Shown here: positions 61,730 to 64,000 of the stretch, piece after piece
How the letters are laid out: each line of letters begins with the position of its first letter
How positions within the stretch are numbered: the first letter of the stretch is position 1
Assembly (NCBI GenBank): GCA_964017155.1
Contig: OZ024862.1
Location: forward strand, 37,353,675 to 37,417,674
Source: Oasisia sp. SBJ-2009
Taxonomy: Eukaryota; Annelida; Polychaeta; Sabellida; Siboglinidae
Reading direction: 5' to 3'
DNA length: 64,000 bases
Notes under the pieces: generated by a model
The model's input: the letters and a program-made list of their open reading frames with translations, nothing else
The model's database searches: none
What the model was told of the DNA's origin: nothing
Program-made: the position numbers and the translations under genes

Positions 61730-62530
61730 TAAACTACACTACGCCTTCAAACCTATCCATCTTCAGCTCTCCAGTGTAGTGCAGTCGTCATAAAGACAAC
61801 TCCGAAGATTCAGGCCCCACAGTGTGTGAGAGAAGTTTAATTTACAACAGCACAACGTTGACAATTAATGAGAATGCACTGCTGTCAACATGTTTCCGGT
61901 CATCATTCGTTCAACGCTTCTGGTCATCCTTCCTTAATTATACACACATTCTTCTGCCTGATTTTATGTCCCTTTCTTCTGCCTGATTTTATGTCCTTTA
62001 TTTCCACCATACATGCAATCACAATCCGTGACTACTGTCAATCATCGTTCCTTTCTACATTACTGTAACATTCAATTACCAGGACTAATCTTGCTACAAC
62101 GACTAATTACTAGAAGTAATCTGACTACACCCAATTATTAATTACAGAACAAATCTAGTATATATGAACACTTAATTAACTAGTATATATCAACACTTAT
62201 TTAACTACGCACGGTGGATGCACGTTACAAACTGGTGGGGGACGAGGGGGACATGTCCCCCACTTTTTAATTCAGGAAAACAAATTTTTAATCCGAAGGT
62301 GAATGCCTATTTCATGCGAATGTTTGCTTATGTTATGCATAGACACTGCCGGAAAAAGTCTTCCTACAATAAAATAACTAAGTAAAACTAGTTAAACAAA
62401 CTATGTAAGTATAGTAAATATATCCTTCTTTGAAGAAAGTTTTTTAATATAAAAGTAGCTGGCTACGAGATTAAGCCAATGCCCCAAATGGATACAGGTC
62501 CACAATGCCAACCATATAGATCTTTATAGG
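61730..62530. other. AT-rich spacer between the gene and the retrotransposon
   Basis: No gene seen. It holds TA-rich runs around 62,100-62,210 and the palindrome at 62,246-62,261. The 66-codon frame at 61,868 has no recognisable similarity. Promoter sequence for the minus-strand gene could lie here, but no motif supports a position. Confidence 0.5.
62246..62261. repeat. Perfect 16-bp palindrome in a G/C-run context
   Basis: GGGGGACATGTCCCCC, preceded by GTGGGGGACGA and followed by AC, so GTGGGGGAC upstream can also pair with GTCCCCCAC. It stands alone in AT-rich sequence. It could be an end or internal hairpin of a decayed DNA transposon, but no partner end was found. Confidence 0.6.
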
Positions 62531-62539
62531 TAAATACCA

Positions 62540-63139
62540 ATAATCGTCAAAAAGCTGACAGAAATGCCACGGCCAGTAAGTGGCAGAATCATGACGATTA
62601 GACTACCTCTGAGCAAGGACAACTTTGCTACAATTATCAGCGTGTATGCTCCGACAATGACAAACCCAGACGAAAACAAGGAGGCCTTCTACAACCAGCT
62701 GGCAAGTGTGCTCAGTGGCATCCTTCGTACAGATAAGCTACTGCTGATAGGAGACTTCAATGCGAGGATAGGAAGAGACTATGACAAGTGGCCCTTGGTC
62801 ATGGGCAAACATGGGATTGGGAAATGCAACTCCAATGGCGAGCTTCTACTGGCTCTGTGCTCTGAGTTCGAACTGATAGTGACGAACACCATGTTCAAGC
62901 AGAAGGATGAACGCAAGACCACCTGGATGCATCCTCGTTCCAGACACTGGCATATGATCAACTTCATCATCACGAGGTGTCGGGATAAGATGGACATCCA
63001 CAGTACCCGAGCCATGCGTGGAGCAAACTGTTGGAGCGATCACCAGATGCTGAGGTCAAAAGTGGCTTTCAGAATACGACACAAAAGCACAGCAAGCAAG
63101 GAACAAGTAAGCCGACCAAGCTCAACACAGCAAAACTAA
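62540..63139 (+). pseudogene. Endonuclease domain (C-terminal part) of the retrotransposon
   Basis: Counting from ATG 62,564, SVYAPTMTNP is at about residues 26-35, LLLIGDFNARIG at 59-70, TTWMHPRSRHWH at 119-130 and SDH at 158-160. These are the later motifs of AP-endonuclease-like domains, which nick target DNA for target-primed reverse transcription. Position 133 is Asn in MINFII, where family members normally have Asp (the IDY/LDY motif), a likely disabling change. The frame drifts from homology after KSTASKEQ and stops at 63,139, while the next frame continues KPTKLNTAKL, so a 1-base indel lies near 63,105. Confidence 0.8.
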
Positions 63140-64000
63140 GTACCACCAGCCATAGGGAAAGTTTTGAGCAGGAGATGGACAGTGCTCTCGCCCAATGAGA
63201 GGAGAAGGAAAACTCAACACCAGACGAGAAATGGGCAGCTCTGCAGCAGGTCGTGTACAACACAGCCAAGACATATCTTGGCAAGCCAGACAGAAAACAC
63301 CAGGACTGGTTCGACCCCAACGACCAGGAGCTACAGACTCTTATGAGCAGAAGAGACCAAGCCCACCAGAGAGTGTTGCAAACCAGGAGCACTAGATCCA
63401 CCACTGCAGCATATAAAGACGCCTGCAGACTGCAACAAAAACACACCCGTGCACTGAAGTCAGACTGGTGGGAAAGGAAGGCAGTGGAGCTGCAGAGAGC
63501 TGCTGACAGTAACAACATGAAGGGCTTCTACAATGGACTGAAGGAAGTGTGGGGACCCAAAAAGAAGGGACCTGTTCAACTGAAATCAGCAGATGGAATG
63601 GAGACCTTCTCTGACAGCAAGAGAGTTGTGGCAAGTTGGAGTGAACACTTCCAGAAGCTACTCAACATCCCTGGAGACATAGATCACGAAGCTTTGGACA
63701 ACATCCCACAGCACATTATCAAGACAAGCCTAGATGAGATTCCAACTATGGATGAGATGGCTAAAGCAATCGGCGGCCTGAAAGATGGCAAAGCACCTGG
63801 AGGAGATGGAATTCCTGCAGAAGTATGGAAGCACGGAGGAGACAATCTGTTCAGCAGACTGCACCAACTAATCACCAATGCCTGGGAGGTGGGTTCTGTA
63901 CCACAAGCATGGAAGGATGCCAGCATTGTAACCATCTACAAGAAAGGTGATCGAACAGACTGTGGGAACTATAGAGGAATCTCTCTTCTTTCCATAGCAG
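63108..64000 (+). pseudogene. Reverse transcriptase region (partial, runs off window)
   Basis: In the frame of base 63,199 the sequence is open to the end of the window with no stop. It holds [10 protein letters not shown] and a linker with several Trp and Glu residues, then [14 protein letters not shown] (from 63,787) and [19 protein letters not shown] (up to about 63,993). These are the first conserved RT blocks of non-LTR elements (GKAPGxDGI and NYRGISLL). The catalytic Tyr-x-Asp-Asp block would lie downstream, outside. An in-frame TGA at 63,196-63,198 separates it from the endonuclease side. The antisense frame at 63,069-63,518 is a shadow. Confidence 0.85.

Larger units (their letters stand above)
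62534..64000 (+). mobile_element. 5'-truncated APE-type non-LTR retrotransposon
   Basis: Endonuclease and then reverse transcriptase sequence in the order of single-polyprotein LINEs whose relatives are often labelled craniofacial development protein 2-like in invertebrate genomes. The coding similarity begins abruptly at about 62,540 in the middle of the endonuclease (IVKKLTEMPRPVSGRIMTIR), and a stop (62,531-62,533) precedes it. The endonuclease half with the first catalytic residues is therefore missing, as expected from 5' truncation on insertion. A frameshift near 63,105 and a TGA at 63,196 show the copy is dead. The 3' end lies beyond the window. The clade (RTE, CR1/L2 or Jockey group) is not settled here. 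Confidence 0.85.

Noticed and set aside
63069..63518. 149-codon minus-strand frame rich in Leu, Ser and Cys
   Set aside because: It lies antisense to the reverse transcriptase region, whose plus-strand motifs are clear.

Overview
The window looks like nuclear DNA of a metazoan, most likely a marine invertebrate. The reasons are spliced genes with GT-AG introns, tandem satellite DNA, hAT-like MITEs and an APE-type non-LTR retrotransposon. The species cannot be named from the sequence. No rRNA, tRNA or CRISPR array was seen, and nothing is prokaryotic.

Bases 1-50,324 are one tandem satellite array. Its unit is a dimer of about 1,583 bp made of two related monomers, A (791 bp) and B (792 bp). 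About 31 dimers follow each other head to tail on the + strand. The array has fine structure: twin neighbouring copies, a 415-bp deletion at 12,450, a right-hand zone (about 24-46 kb) where 10 B monomers carry an A-derived tract, and a 4,747-bp three-dimer block present twice (29,007-38,500). Its right edge is decayed, with a 454-bp insertion (49,218-49,671) and a mosaic last monomer (49,900-50,324). Each monomer has a CpG-dense core ending in a TGACGTCA-TATAA motif. The many 64-83-codon open frames are passengers of the repeat and are not called as genes.

Bases 50,325-52,500 hold no recognisable gene. From 61,695 down to 52,787 the minus strand carries one multi-exon gene. Seven exons were found by hand from splice sites, and every intron phase agrees, giving 638 codons plus stop from the ATG at 61,593. 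The protein begins with a basic Pro/Arg segment, then the C-terminal half of a MIF4G (HEAT-repeat, translation-factor type) domain, a long disordered region with three 39-residue repeats and a run of 9-residue Ile-Pro repeats, and finally a tail of 19-residue GGFP repeats encoded by a 57-bp minisatellite.

The introns of this gene are full of mobile and simple repeats: three copies of one hAT-like MITE (two in inverted orientation), a 432-bp element with 20-bp terminal inverted repeats, a perfect AAGCC tract of about 40 units, a 1,542-bp element with palindromic ends, and a 31-bp minisatellite of about 24 units.

From about 62,534 to the end lies a 5'-truncated non-LTR retrotransposon on the + strand with endonuclease and reverse transcriptase regions, broken by a frameshift and a stop; its RT domain runs off the window.
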